From Echinometra lucunter (Eukaryota > Echinodermata > Echinoidea > Camarodonta > Echinometridae), in the NCBI GenBank assembly GCA_029962745.1, contig CM057154.1, forward strand, positions 18,852,857 through 18,916,856: a stretch of DNA of 64,000 nucleotides, in the 5' to 3' direction. A program made the position numbers and the translations under genes. The notes under the pieces were generated by a model. That model saw only the letters and a list, made by a program, of their open reading frames with translations. It searched no databases and was not told where the DNA came from. Positions 49,829 to 63,601 of this stretch are shown here, piece after piece; position 1 is the stretch's first letter; each line of letters starts with the position of its first letter.

Positions 49829-51439
49829 TTAGTTCTGCTTAAATTTAACGGAAGAATTTCTATGAAAGCACCTCTTCATGTATCTAAACGAAATCCAACA
49901 AACAGTGAAAATAAATGCAAGAAGGAACACAAATACATCGATAAGATACAGCTGAAGGAAAGATAGATCAAGACACGACGGCCGTAGATGGTCACCACCA
50001 TGTTTAATCACGTGTTCAATCCAATACGCGCTTGTGTCGCTTGCGGTAATGGGACGATCTCTCAAAATGGCAGAGAGGCGTTTGGCCGCTGCAAAATACC
50101 TTGGTTGCTTGAGAACTTCCGTCACGCGCTCTAAGATGATATCAGCTGTTAGATTGTCCTTATCGAGTTGAATGCCGATTCCTTTGGACACGACGTTGAC
50201 TGCAACGTCGAACTGATCAGCGCCTAGGGGCATGACCACGAGAGGAACGCCATGATACACCGCCTCAGAGAACCCATTACTGCCGCCGTGGTAGACAAGG
50301 AGGCGTGTTTTGAAATGCCCTAGCAGGTCGTTAAGCGGCAACCATGGTAATGTCTTGATGTTTCCAGGTAGATCATGAGAAAGATTCGATTTAGACTGGA
50401 TGAGGACCTTCTGTGGGATTCTTCTGAATGCACCAAGGAACATCTGCATGATCTCAGGTCTTGTCCTTGATACAGTTGAGAAGTATGATCCCAGTGAGAA
50501 TATAACAACGCCGTAATTGCCAGAACTGCTCATGTACTCATCTAGGTCTTTGTCCAGAGGTTTTGCAGGTGAGGCTGTGAGTCCGCCGACTGGAATAACA
50601 TTCGGCATCATTGCAGAGGGAAAATTAATCGTGAAATCAGTGTTTGTTAGATAAAGATCGACGTGGTTTCTCACTGTATAATGAAGGCTTTGATCTAAGT
50701 CATATTCATCCACCAAATCGTTGAATGGTTCTGAGAGTATTGTTGTCCGAAATTTGTAGATGAAAGACAAGTAAGTCAAAGAGTTCCTGAGACGCTCAAA
50801 GAATGTCATTCTGGAAGATAGCTTACTCATTGGTGAAGGCTGGAATGAAGGGAAAAATGGAGTACCCGCATGCCAAAGCATGTAAGGATTGACTGTGTTC
50901 GCAAGTGCCACCGAACGAATGTCCTTTACGCCGTTATGCCGTTCAAGATAGGATTTGACCAAAACACCACATGGCCAAATGATATTGAAGACGAAAGCAT
51001 CGAATGCAGACAGACGCTCTAAAAGAGCTTCGTCAGCAATTATAGCTTTGCAGGCATCGCCGTTCAGGGTCTTGAAAACATCCATCACTTCAAATATTTC
51101 ACTAGTTTTCCCATTTGCGAGGGTTAAGTAACCCAACCTATCATAGGCATCATCTAACCTCTTTTTAAGGCCTGGAAGATGGAACATCTCAAAGTTGGAC
51201 AGAGCAGAGTCACCAAGGTTCCTAACTTGGTCCGCAAAGTCTTTGCTTACGAGAAAGGTCACGTTGTGGCCTCTCCTTGCTAGGCCCTCACCCATAGATC
51301 TCATGATGATATAATGGCTGCCGTCACCGAAGTTTCCAGAAAGGAGCAAATTGTAGGACTCCACACCACTGCTGTAGGAAAATATGTACAAAGTTAGTAC
51401 CATTATTAATACTGCGTAAGGTCCTTGAAACAACTCCAT
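49829..51439 (-). CDS. UDP-glycosyltransferase, intact allele
   Basis: A 536-residue intronless frame starts at the ATG at 51439; five upstream codons begin with GTG and are not used. UGTs transfer a sugar from UDP-sugar to small lipophilic acceptors, usually as type I proteins in the ER membrane with a lumenal catalytic part. Parts: hydrophobic signal 7-22; acceptor domain with the catalytic-type His in DGSHY (His42); donor domain with WLPLNDLLGHFKTRLL, then the signature HGGSNGFSEAVYHGVPLVVM from His384 and GADQFD; transmembrane helix about 497-518; cytosolic tail ending KFKQN, which fits the ER retrieval pattern KxKxx. Length is normal for the family. Oddities: Asn152 replaces the Asp that pairs with the catalytic His, and Tyr precedes HGG where Thr or Ser is usual. 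Sugar and acceptor are unknown. It lies antisense inside the inferred SLC5 intron 1. Confidence 0.93.
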   Translation of the reverse strand: MELFQGPYAVLIMVLTLYIFSYSSGVESYNLLLSGNFGDGSHYIIMRSMGEGLARRGHNVTFLVSKDFADQVRNLGDSALSNFEMFHLPGLKKRLDDAYDRLGYLTLANGKTSEIFEVMDVFKTLNGDACKAIIADEALLERLSAFDAFVFNIIWPCGVLVKSYLERHNGVKDIRSVALANTVNPYMLWHAGTPFFPSFQPSPMSKLSSRMTFFERLRNSLTYLSFIYKFRTTILSEPFNDLVDEYDLDQSLHYTVRNHVDLYLTNTDFTINFPSAMMPNVIPVGGLTASPAKPLDKDLDEYMSSSGNYGVVIFSLGSYFSTVSRTRPEIMQMFLGAFRRIPQKVLIQSKSNLSHDLPGNIKTLPWLPLNDLLGHFKTRLLVYHGGSNGFSEAVYHGVPLVVMPLGADQFDVAVNVVSKGIGIQLDKDNLTADIILERVTEVLKQPRYFAAAKRLSAILRDRPITASDTSAYWIEHVIKHGGDHLRPSCLDLSFLQLYLIDVFVFLLAFIFTVCWISFRYMKRCFHRNSSVKFKQN

Positions 51440-52199
51440 GAATGAAGCAAACACGTGTAGACTATATACAGCAGGCGATCTCTATTCAAGTAATTTTTTT
51501 TTCTCCCTTTTAGATGGGTATATGTTTGGTGAGTGAATGCCTTACTTTATGCAAAAAGCCAACATCCATTCATGCATTTACAGTGCATGGGATTTTCGTA
51601 TTCAACCATGCTCCCATTTTGAATGATCTACATGGAAGCTCGAGTGCTCTCAAAAACGGCCCCATATTCATCATCTAAAGTTACACGTTTCGTTGTAGCT
51701 AATTCGTGTCCAGTCGCCTGTGTATTCAAGGTGGGAATATTTCCCTGCAGTAGACCATCATTATCACAGGACCTAGCCTTTTATTGGACGTTTTGAAGTC
51801 CACATTATTTGAGCACGTGATGTGGCATGTTAAAGTTCATCGGTTTAGTAAAGGAATTTCTGACAAACTGGCACGCTATTTATAGCTTATATACCATGAT
51901 ATTTATGTATTCTGATGTATTTATATTTCTAGTAGGGGAAAAGTAAATAGTATGTGTCTTCATGTACATGTCGCGCATTCTCAATACATTTTCCTATCAA
52001 CAGAATGCTAATGAGAATCTTTTATTTCAACGTGTCCTAGATTTAATACCATCAATAGTTTTTCCAGCTTTCGGGTGTGATGGTTGATAGTTTCACCATG
52101 GTCGATATTGTAAGGATAGCGATCGAAGGACAGCTGGGGAAACACTATATGGTCAGAATTGCACAAAAAATGGACACATCAATATCTGAATCGTTGCGG

Positions 52200-52960
52200 T
52201 GAATCTGATTATCTAATGTACGTGAAATGGATAGTCCCAAAGATGATGGTGTGAGTTTTAAAAAAAATCAGAGTTAGAAGAAGAAAGGAAGTCGCTAAAA
52301 TGCTTCATGTGTCACCTCTCCCTCATTGCGACTGCAAACGATTTTGCAAATGACTATCAACATGTGAAACTGATAGTTCCCAAAGATCGTCATGTGAGGC
52401 AAATCAGAGTCAAATATAGAAACGAGATCGCTAAAACGCTTGGGGTGGCATCTTATGTATATGCGTGCTTTATTGGGGGTGGAGGGGGCACCCCCCCCCT
52501 CTCTCTCTCTTTGCCAATGCAAACATTTTTGAAAATCTTACCATAAATAATTATGTGATGTTGACAGTTTCCCCCAAGTGGCCATGTGGATTTCAAATCA
52601 GAGTTAAATGCAGAAACGAGATCGCTAAAAAGCTTTAGGTGTTGTCGTTCACAATGTGCCACTTTGGGACACACCTTCCTCATTGCCACTGCAAATATAT
52701 TCATATATTTTTTTTTTACAAATCTGACAATTAATACGTGTAAATAATCACCATGTTGATAGTTCCCAAAGATAGCCATGTGGGTTTTCATGAGATTTAT
52801 ATACAGATATGGGTTCGCTTAAACGCTTTATTAGCATCGCGTGCGTCTTTCACAATTCGCCAACTTGGGCAACTCCTCTTGCCGACTACCACTGCAAAAA
52901 TATCATTTCTACAAAACTGGTTATAATGTTAAATGTTAATCGGCGACAAATTATCATTGC
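52200..52960. repeat. degenerate ~190-bp tandem repeat, second haplotype
   Basis: Mirror copy of 37500-38240, with the same landmarks (AGAAACGAGATCGCTAAAA, TGATAGTTCCCAAAGAT, CCACTGCAAA) in the same order and small differences in the embedded microsatellites. Confidence 0.72.
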
Positions 52961-54002
52961 AAAGGCTGAATCGTTGGCTTTGGAGTATACCAGTGCTCGT
53001 TTATTGATTGAATGTAATCGTAGATTGGTTGTACTCAGAACATATGCTTGTCCAGAGAACAGACACCATGTTGTTTTGATCTTAACCATGTTAACCAGTG
53101 TTAACTATAGGGCAAACAGAAAATGTACCATACAAGATCAATTGCCTTGTAGCTCTTTCCGTCATAGTTTCGGTTGTTTACCAAGTTTAATTACAAACAT
53201 CACTGAACTAGGCTCTTTTAAATGGACAATGACCAATGTAAGTAACCAGCGGATATTAAAAATATATTCATATTTGTCCCACGATGATTGCCAATACTTC
53301 TCTTCTTTATGTTGAAGGAATGTTTATCTCAGAGACTCCTGAATTGACCGTAATTATCAAATGCTCATAATTTCCTTCGAATCTTGTGCTCGTGTTTCGG
53401 ATTTTTATTCCACTTATTGTTCATCTTTTGTTCATCTTCATTAATATTCACCTACCGTATCATTGTTTTTAACAATAGTTGAAGCGTATAGACGGTGGAG
53501 ATGCATTTTTCGTAAATGAACAATTTAGAATGACCTTCGCATCAGTTCACGGCTCCGAAAATGTGCCTTTTCATTGCTATCTAATAATCCTTATAATGCT
53601 AAACAGTTCTTGATTTACCTTGGAGATTTTTAAACGTTTCCCCGTTTTTTCTTTCTTTCTATCTGTCATCTTGAAGAGAACAATATTCAGAAGGAGCTTG
53701 TTTGAATTCCAATTCGCGTCACGCCATTTCACATTAAACGTTTTTCATGGCCACGATTTTGTATACACACCAAAGAAACGCGGTTTAAATTATGCCTCAA
53801 TAGATTTCCCTGCAGCATCTATAAATTTTATGATATAAAAATTGACTTTTATGCAGTACTCACATCTGCTAAGGTTATGTGCAATGGCACATATCATGCT
53901 ATTAAGATTTTCTTGGCAATTAACATCAGCATAATTTTTCAACACTATTGAAGCTTTTAAAACGTAACTCAGGTTGAAGTTTTCGAAAACACAATCGTGA
54001 AA

Positions 54003-54050
<48 letters not shown>

Positions 54051-54687
54051 GCATGTTACAAGCATTCGATTTTCATGTTTGTTGGTGGTAACTTCGTGTA
54101 TAGTTTTGTGAATTCACTAACATGTGCTTTGCATCTACGTAAGAAAAAGACTAAGTCATCGAATTGCATTTCAATTTGCAGGTGTGCTAAATTATGATTG
54201 TACTCACCTTATAGTCGACAAGATCAAGATGACTGGACCTGCATTTCGTCATGCAAGAAATCAATTTTCCTAATCAAATAAGTCGTGACTGTTCTGTTTG
54301 TCGAGACGACAGTGAAACATGGAATTTCTGAATCTAAGAAAGGAGACAATGAGGAGGAGGACGAGGAAAAGGGGGGAGGGGGTGATGGGTTGAGAAAATA
54401 TTGTAAATAATCAAGCAAAAAAAAAAAAAAGACAGAGAATTAGGAGAAGAAAGTGAAGAAAGACATTCCTTTTCCTCTTTAGCCACCTGATCCTACCCGA
54501 CCCCCCCCCCTTTGCCTCTCTTTTTAAACAGATATATGGCGCCATACAAATGCTGTGAATCATCATCATCATCATCATCATCATCTCTAATTTATCCCTC
54601 TACAGTCATCTCGCTCCCTCTCTCACACACTTTTTTCCCGTCCCTTCTTTCTCTCCCCCCACCCTTTCTCATTCTCCCTGTTTCTCT

Positions 54688-54732
<45 letters not shown>

Positions 54733-55861
54733 TCTTTGATGACTGAATGGGGAAGGGGTAGGGGGTAATGGAGTATGATTGGATGTGGCCTGTATATGGG
54801 AGTATGTCCTTTTCTCTACTCCAGTGTGTCTGCAGAATGCCAGTGCAGCTTGCCATGTAGTTTAAGAGCATCCTAAGTGAAAAAAAAAGCAACACATATA
54901 GAGAGATTTTCTATTACGAAGGACAGTAAGCAAACAATGCATGCAGCGCTTGATTATATTTAATATGCTGTGCCATATGTTTTGAAAATTCTTTTATGAA
55001 ATGCCCATTAAGCATATCTCTTGATTTTCGTTCCTCATTTTGCCTAGTCTCTTTTTAAAGCGTTTCCCCTTTTCGCATTTTGCGGTCTCCGCCACGAAAC
55101 ATAGTACACTCCCCCGAGACGGATTATGGGAGAGATCGACGGACAAACTTTATCATGAGCCATCTTTGAGACGGGCAAACAGTGCACGTAATATATCAGG
55201 CCCAGATCAAACGAGCTGGGTGTTGATTTACTTCGTACTGGGAGAAGATGAAGAATGTTTTTGAGAAAGCACGTACCGTGAAAGGAACAACATTTACCCG
55301 TCCTCGTCACCGCCAACTTCTTCACTGGAAATTGAGAATGCCCGCACATGCCCTCCCCAATATTTCAGTTTTGTTTTTATGAAAGCAGAACGGATTCTAG
55401 GAATACCTGAGTTGCAAACACTGTCTTTCAACGAAAGCAAAGGCGTATTCAGCTTACGGTGAAGCTGACGTACCCCACCTCGTTCCGTCTGATGACTCAG
55501 AGATACCCCCCCCCCAAAAAAAAAAACAATAACAGGAAACAAGACAAAATAGAAAAAGCATCAATGGAATAGATATGCAATTTTGAATTAATTCATGGTT
55601 ACTTGGGGCTACCCAGTGCCAAGATTATGCCCCGATATTGAATATTTCGAATATGCCACCTGCGCCATTTTTTCAAACTGCCCCCCCCCCTCCTCTGGGA
55701 AGGGACAAGCAACTCCATCTGCCTTACATCTGCATTGTATTAGGAGGCAACTGAAATGCAAGTTGTGAAAACCGATGAAATCACACCTAGGAAGATTCGA
55801 GGTATGAAAAGGCTTAAAATGGAGAAAATGAAGGAAGAACGTGTATGCCCTATGTAAACTA

Positions 55862-56171
55862 CTCTCTTAACAAAAAAGGAGTGAACGCATTCACTGTTAA
55901 GGGTGAATTTCAGAAGAGAGTGCATTTAAAGTGAATTAGGAGTGAATTGAGAGTAAAAAAAAAAATTGTGATATTCACTCTTTATTCACTCTTTTAAGGG
56001 TGACAGTGATCATTCAAAATCCTTGAGTGATCACTGAGGTCACCCCTCAAAGAGTGAATATCACAATACTGACTTTTAATTCACTCTGAATTCACTCTAA
56101 AAGCACTCTCTTCTGAAATTCAACCATAACAGAGTGAATGTGTTCACTTCTTTTTTCTTTTTTAAAGAGAG
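55862..56171. mobile_element. GAGTGAA-type palindromic MITE, second haplotype
   Basis: Allele of 34267-34566, flanked by TA at 55860-55861 and 56172-56173. Slightly longer (310 bp) because of homopolymer differences. Its presence in both haplotypes dates the insertion before their divergence. Confidence 0.8.
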
Positions 56172-56245
56172 TAGGGACTTAATTGCTACTTTATGAAAGG
56201 AATGAATTTTATTTACAGGATGTACTCCGTGTTTCTTGTCACTCT

Positions 56246-56418
56246 GGGTGCCGTTGCATAAAACTTGCTATTATGGTAACTTTGCTATCAATGGTAACTT
56301 TCATGGAATATTGGATTTTGATTGGCTGTTGAGCAACGTTACCATGGTAAACGTTGCCATCAACGTTACCATTGATGGCAAAGTTACTATAATAACTATT
56401 TTTAATGCAACGGCACCC
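56246..56418. mobile_element. GGGTGCCGTT-type MITE, second haplotype
   Basis: Allele of 34035-34192, 173 bp. Ends GGGTGCCGTTGCAT and its complement ATGCAACGGCACCC pair exactly. It contains an additional AACGTTGCCATCAACG step near the centre that contig 2 lacks. Confidence 0.72.
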
Positions 56419-57955
56419 TGATCTGCTGATAAGAGATCCCTGACCATCCTTGTTCCAAAACCTACAGGGGGTATCCTGCGGCTGTGCCGTCACCCTCAGT
56501 CCTGTAATCAGTTTAATATGAATCTGACACACATACGTCTGAAATTCATTTTCATCCATGAATATCTTTGAGGTCAGCAAGACCTTGCCGTCTGGACATT
56601 CCTTTTGGTCAAGAGTACATCTTGACCCACATATCCGTGACATGACCACGGGTTGATGTGTCCTGGCTCGGAGTGCAGCAGCCGCACAGGGACTGCCCCT
56701 ATCCTAGCCCAGTCTTTCTCCCCCTCCCCCTCCCCTTCTCTCTCCCCCCCCCCCTCTCTCTTTCTCTCTCTAGCTATCAAGCTGTTGAGGGTTTAAATTT
56801 TTAAAATGTGCAAACCTATTGTCTTATTAATGTTGAATGAGTGTTATCATTGGTAATGCCATGGTATATACTTTGTCTATAATAATAAACATGATAGAGT
56901 AATCGACGAGCTAACGCTTCTGAGAATAAATAACAGCAGTGAATATAAGCTGTATGACTTCAGTATATAAGCACATATCTTTATCGTGTTTATGATTTTT
57001 TCTAAAATTTTGTATATACGTGTACATCTATGACTCTTTTATTGTAAATAACACTCAATTCAGCTTTCGAATTGCAATGCTTTGATTATAATAAACCATT
57101 TTCAATTCAATTCATTTCAATATCCTTGTTGATTTTATTAGATTGATGAATCATCAAGGACTTGAAAAAAATTGAGTCAGCTGCTGAATAATTGCATGAC
57201 TATTATCATTTGGTATTCAGGGATTTCTCTGTATACTAGTATACAATATATGCCTATATTCAAATTTAGATTACACTTCGTTGATTGAATTATGCGCTGA
57301 CGTATAAAGGTAACAGCCAACAAGCTCAAACTCTGATCAAGTGCATGCATGAATCGCTTTTTATTTTTATTTTTTTTTTGTTTTAGTTCTATTTCCTTGT
57401 ATGTTTGCTTTAGTGTATAGTTTTAGCTTTTGTTCGTTTGCTGTTTATTTTGCTTTGTTTTGCTGGTCTTGGGAAGGAAATTATCACGTCATATCTATAC
57501 GTACTGTTTAACTTTTCTACATTCCAAACCATTAACACGGGGCATAGACGAGGCCAGGTTATGGTTAGGACGCTCACTTAGTGGCCTAAATATTGCCGCG
57601 TTGACCTGATGGCAAATGCTATTTTTGTTTGTTGACCTATATGAGTCTCGATTCTATAGAAAGACATTTTCTTTGTTTACCAGTATATCAAAGGCAATTG
57701 AATTCACCACCAAAATATAAATCACCAAACTAATAGAAATTAGCAGTTGAAAATGGGGAATCGGGTTACAAGAGAGAGAAAAAAAACTGTCTATTGATGT
57801 TTTTCATAATGTGGATCGTAGCGTTTTTCGAAAAGCAGCAATATTAAAAACTGATAATGTGCATTATTGCTGTTAACGTGGTGAAGGCCTACCACGTGAT
57901 CGGAGAAAAATATGTGTCCAATAAGAGACGGCCAGAAATCATGCATGTAAAATAT

Positions 57956-57986
<31 letters not shown>

Positions 57987-58134
57987 ACATCAGCGCAGAG
58001 GATAGAAAATATAGAGAGAAAATGAGGAATGAAAGTGAATATGCAACCAAACTGAAGGAAATTCGGGAAATTAATTGACAGGAATAAAGAGTAGAAAGTA
58101 AAGAAGAAAGCGTAAAATTGCCAAGTGTTAGCAT

Positions 58135-58553
58135 CACCGGCGTAAATCCGTTTTGAGGAGGAGGGGGGGGGGGGGGGGGGAGGATGATCGACTTTTTTGC
58201 CGAAATTTCTTGCGTGAACTCACACTTAAGTATACACAAATCCCCTTGCTCACCCGAGCAGACTCCCACACACATATAATTCTTTCATTTTGCGAGCGAG
58301 CGAAGCGAGCGAGCGAAAAATAACCACTTTCTTGGTTTTTAAGAGCATTTCAAATGAAAATTCCACTATATGACCGTCGTTTATGACATTTTAATGAGAG
58401 ATTTAACCAACTGATTAATTACAATATCATTTTTCCTTAGAATGAGGGGGGGGGGGGAGGGGGAGGATATTTGTACACGCCACCCGCCCCCCTCTCTCGA
58501 AAAAAAAATGAGGGGGATATATCACCCCCATCCTCCCGGGATTTATGCCAATG
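58135..58553. mobile_element. hAT-type element, second haplotype
   Basis: Allele of 31901-32293, flanked by GTTAGCAT at 58127-58134 and 58554-58561. Length 419 bp. It shows a fuller GCGAGCGAGCGAAGCGAGCG cluster at about 58294-58315 than the contig 2 copy. Confidence 0.85.
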
Positions 58554-61500
58554 GTTAGCATGGTTGAAGCAGTGTGGGCTCGTAACTGAGGATCCGGTTC
58601 CGAAACTTTCTCTATCTGGTGTCTGTGCTCAAGTGGTAAAAGCATGATATCCTCGATAGAGTGGCAGGTCGCTTACCTATCAACATTGATCAATAAGAAA
58701 AATTACATTATACATAGCATGGATGAACGCAAACATCTATTTGGTCACGTTCTGTCCACTTAGCTGAAACAACCCCGTTTTAATGACACATATCCTCGCC
58801 TTTCGTCGAGGTCAAAGGCAAAAATTACTGCAAACGTCCTTTCTGTCACTTCGATAATGAGCTGATCCACTTCTTATGACGTAGAACAACTGACCAAGCA
58901 GGTACCTCCTTGAACTGACCTCCACTGGACAGACCACCACATTAATTTTGCACAAGGGAAGCCCTATTACACAACTCTCAAATGCAAAAAAGTCATATTC
59001 TAGAAGATCATCCATTAATCCCATTTTCTGAATTTGCACCCGGACGTGGACTTGGGCAATGTATTTGAATAGGAACCAAGAACTGTTCACTCAGGTCAGG
59101 GGCATCATTTTAAGGTAGACTGGTAGATAGGTTAGGGGTGTGAGACAGTGATTCACCTTACTGTCCCACCCCCCCCCCCGTACATAAAGATTTGGGTGAG
59201 AAATATCGCCATACTTGAGACCTTTTTTGCTTGTCAGGGTTTTTTTTTTCTTCTTTTTTTGGTGCTAATTTTATCGCAAAGTTGATCCGATTCCCTCCCC
59301 ACCCCATCTTGGGACGCCCCTGAGTATATGTTGACCTACATTTCAACGGGATAGCCATAACCATGAAGACGAGCATACGGTTTATCTGAAAAACAAATTA
59401 TGACTGCATCTCATTTATCATTTTTGTCATCACTATTCATGGGTTTGGCACTCATAACGTGCAAAATAGATTGGTTGATTGATTGATTAGTTGGTTGCTT
59501 GTAATGCTTTTTTTTTTTCTTCAAAATTTCCATTTTTTTCACATATAAGAAACTAGATTAAAAGGATGCACTGCGGAGAGAGGGACCGTAAACTGATTCT
59601 AGAGCAAAATATTTATACTGACGATTTTTGCGCAATGATGTGTGGAGTGAAAGTAAGACAAATTGTATTGCTGGTAATGTGGTAATGGCTTTTGCAGTCT
59701 TTGAAAGAATTAATGGACAATTTCCCCCACTTTATTCTGAGCATCCGCGCTATCTTTTCTCCGACAGGAGTATTGGAATCTTAAACAGTAAAGTATCAAC
59801 AAAACCAACTGACTGACCCACTTTACGTGACCATTATAGGGCTGGTCAACATGGTCAAGATCATACTTCAGATACTTTTGATTGTGATCAAGAGCGATGC
59901 TTTCCCTGCTGCGTTCTGCAACCACTGACATGCAAGGAAATGACCAGATACTGGAAGGGCAAATTATCCGTTGAGAAATGTTTATTCTTGTTATCATCTT
60001 TGCAAAATAGATCACAATCTTCACCATTTGGGTCATGGTATGATCCTATAGCGAATATATGACCAGAGCTTTTTCTGTATTACAAGAAGTGTATAACATG
60101 TAGCCACGCCATCATCTAACATTAAGGTTCAGTGGCGTAATTAGTCCATTGGGGGAGGGGCATTATTAAAATCATAAGGAGGGGTCCAGCTAGGGACAAG
60201 CAAAAAAAAAAAAAAAGAAAAAAAAAAAAGAAGAAGAAGAAGAATCCTCGAGAAAATGAAGAATAACAATAAAAAAGGGATGTAATCTACTAGAAATTCA
60301 AGAATACTCGATGCATTGACAATGTTGAAAATTTTAAAAACAATAATCAAATAATCAAGAAAAACAACCTTGGTTTTGAAAATATATATATATTTGGGGA
60401 GGGGGGCAGCATCCCCTTCCCCAATCCCACACCAATATGCCAGTGATAAGATGAATAAGGATGAATGTCCTGAAAGACGCACCGCCGCCCCTGGCTGTCA
60501 TATAATCAGGTTTCGACAGACATGGCAGAAAGCCCATTACGATCTTTCGAGGCTTTGTCTACAAATATATTTCTCCTTTCAGTGTTGTACATTTGGCTTC
60601 TTTTTTGTGGTAATGTTTGTTTTGTTTTGTTTCTTAATTTCTTTCATCTATACTTGATGATTCAAATTATATCAAATTAAATAAGTGTTGAAATTAGGAA
60701 ATTTGGGTATAATGTTAGATATATACGAAGTTATCGTCTCGGAATCATGCATCATATGAAATGTAATGGATAAGTTTGAGAAGATATTATTGAAAATGGA
60801 AAGCTGCCCTTTAAAAGATATCCTACCATTTAACACTTTTCCGTATTGGTATGAATACATATGGTTTGGAGACAGAGGCACCACACATTTTAGTACCAGC
60901 CCTCGATGCTGAAAACCAGTATGAAAGCAATTACCCTGCAATCGCCATCGAGCGCAGGTGGCCGAGGCTGACTTTTTGCCGGAAGGACTGGCCTATAATA
61001 TAGACCCGCAGGAAATCGCACATTGTCATATTGCATATCTCTTTGATATCGCCATTGCTTCTTTTCGACACCTAGATTTATTCAAAAGAAAAATCATGAA
61101 CAGTTTTTTTTTCAATAAAATCTTTGCGGTTTAATCTAATCTACATTCTAGTATTATTCCTTGTAATTTCTTTGCCGCCTATTGCCCTATTGCTATTTTG
61201 AGGATACTAACAAGTATTTTGCTGGTGAGATTATTCTGTCATTTGAATCTATTGAATCAGTTGACTTCAAATAAAAAAAAAAGGTGTTTTATAGATTTAA
61301 AACGCATAATCCATAAGGGTAAAAATAGTAGTCAAGGAAATCAACGAGGCATAAATTGTATTTTATATAAGACAGTGAAATTCATTTTATATAAGAGTGT
61401 TTCGAGTATCTTAATCGATATTCAGCAAACTTAAAATAGTTCTCTCGATATACGAACCATTCCGAAGTTTGCTTTATGTCATTGTTGCTTTTTATATCAT

Positions 61501-63328
61501 CAAACAGAAACGGGTTTAACAGAACAAGCATAATATTTCCTGTTTAAATTTTTTTTTTTTTTTTAGATTTAGGTGAATATGCTTGAGTGCCGCCGCATCA
61601 TTCACTGAATATTGCAGACGTTCACATTTAGAACATTTAGATGTGGGGGAAAAATGTGTTACAGGGTTTAGCATTCTACCGATCTCAAGCCATGCGTGCA
61701 CAGAACAGATTAAATGTGCGTGCGTATGCGGGGGAGGGGAGGGGGTCGACATAAAGAAGTGCAGATGATCTAACAGTGGCGTATCCAAATATCGCTAGAC
61801 AAGGGGGGCAGAGAAATCATCCATAGCTCTGCAATGTCTGAGAAGTATAGATGATACCATCTTGGCAGCCTCGTTTTCTGTGCAGTCAGTTTATGTTGCG
61901 TAGATTTTGCCCCCAACCCTTCGAAGAATGGGGGCGCATAAGCCCCTTGTGCTGGCCACGACTCTGCTAGAACGTAGAATCAACTGGAGTGAAGAGAGCA
62001 ATTCCAACCGATCTGAACTCAGTCGACCGATATCTAATCCAAGCGTGAGCAAACCCCTGGACCTTTTTAAAATTTTCTTCACTTGTTTCAGTGACGCGCG
62101 TCATCAATGAAAACCAAATAGGCGGCGCAAGTCGCTAGATAAGTCAGATTAGGCGAGTTTGGGGTGTAACGATAAAGATAGAATGCCCTTGAAGCGTGAA
62201 CAAATGAGACTTTGCTAATGTTGAGGACATCTGTAGCAGATGTGCTAAAGCCCGTTCAGTACAAGATATTATTCAGATCGCATTGATATCTACTTTAGTT
62301 AACATGGTCTGATTGTGGAGGCGGTTCGTTTATACGCCACGAAAGCCCTTGCCTACTAGCCGCCAGGCTTACTCTGTACATGCTGTATGACGGACATGAC
62401 GGTCTGGCGATTAGCGCAGTCTCTGGCGCTTTGCGTAAGGGTGAAATCGTAATCGAAGTGAATGAATTATGATGAACAACTGAAACAATGTTTTGAATTA
62501 CTGCAGGCCTATTGTATTGACCATGTCAACTGGTTGCCTTCACTAGTTCAAATACTGACGGTATCGAAATGACGCCGGAGCGAAACGGGCATTACTGAAT
62601 ACACTGTTTGCATTGTTTATTTCACATTGAATATAATTTTGTGAATTTTACTCTCATGCATGACGAATCAAAGTCTGCGCCAGACGAAGACGCAGCCCTC
62701 TGCCAGGCAAATAACGCAGCACGAGCAACGGACATAATAGTATGGGAAATGGTTCCTTTAAGTTTTTTTAGTGTCATCTACACGACTTTCACCACATCAC
62801 TTTTCTCTTTCTACAGTTCTAAAATGACAGAAAATGCTTCTATAATTGTGCTCACTCCAACTCCGTTATATCATTTTGTGTGCTTTTAATAAAGAAATGA
62901 TATTCTTCTGTGCATACATCCATGACAAATGATATCATTGATACTGATTATTGTGGTAATAACATTATTATTGGAAATCATTTCGATTTAACCACCCATG
63001 AACGAAATTTACAATCACTGTCAATGAACTGTAACTAAAACGTTACACATGTTACAAATGAATTAACATTCAATGATGCAAATACAGTTAGCGGTTTTGA
63101 AGAAGACTATAAAACTTTGGAGGCCTCTCCGTTGGAAAAGAATTATAGCGTAAAAAGGTTGTTGCCAGCGGAAAGAAAATGAGAAGAATTCGTGAGTTGC
63201 ACTTGCAATCACTAGAAATATTTGCAAAGACTAATAGCATCATTTGTTTCCGTTCCGTTTAAAGAGAAAGGGGGAAATTCTTTTATAGCTCTGAGCGCCG
63301 GAATCGGTAGCCTTTTGAAGTTAGGGTA
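58554..63328. other. non-coding, transposon-rich, second haplotype
   Basis: Counterpart of 27098-31890. CAGTGGCGTA-type termini lie at 60131 and 61775. No supported gene. A frame at 62608-62889 reads identically in both haplotypes but begins with TTG and has no recognised domain; AATAAA overlaps its stop at 62888-62893. Confidence 0.4.
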
Positions 63329-63601
63329 TTAATTAACGTTGGACCGCCTTGAGCACTCACCTTCCATCATGTCCTGTACAGGCGCTATACGAGAAGCCTG
63401 TATTTTCATTATTCTTAGAGATGATGATAATTTACTTGGATTTAAATCATGTAAATAGTGCTTATCAAAAAAATAAATCTCTTGAATAATGCATTTTGAA
63501 ATCATCCCATTCAACGGATAAATTTGTCTAGCAATGTGTGCTCTATTCTTACCCCCAAGACAGCATAATGACATAATGAGCATAAATTTTATGATCGCCA
63601 T
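63329..63601 (-). CDS. hypothetical small secreted protein, second allele, weak
   Basis: Allele of 26825-27097 with the same MAIIKFMLIMSLCCLGG start and two or so substitutions (REIYP/RQIYP, CITQE/CIIQE). The same caveats apply: no domain, SINE directly upstream, unknown splicing. Confidence 0.25.
   Translation of the reverse strand: MAIIKFMLIMSLCCLGGKNRAHIARQIYPLNGMISKCIIQEIYFFDKHYLHDLNPSKLSSSLRIMKIQASRIAPVQDMMEGECSRRSNVN

Larger units (their letters stand above)
51440..58134. other. UGT 5' flank, second haplotype, non-coding
   Basis: No other gene supported. It holds the mirrored copies of the TATA-like site (51886-51893), the tandem repeat, (TC)n at 54007-54047 and 54692-54729, an ATC run near 54563-54585 and the two MITEs listed separately. 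Confidence 0.5.
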
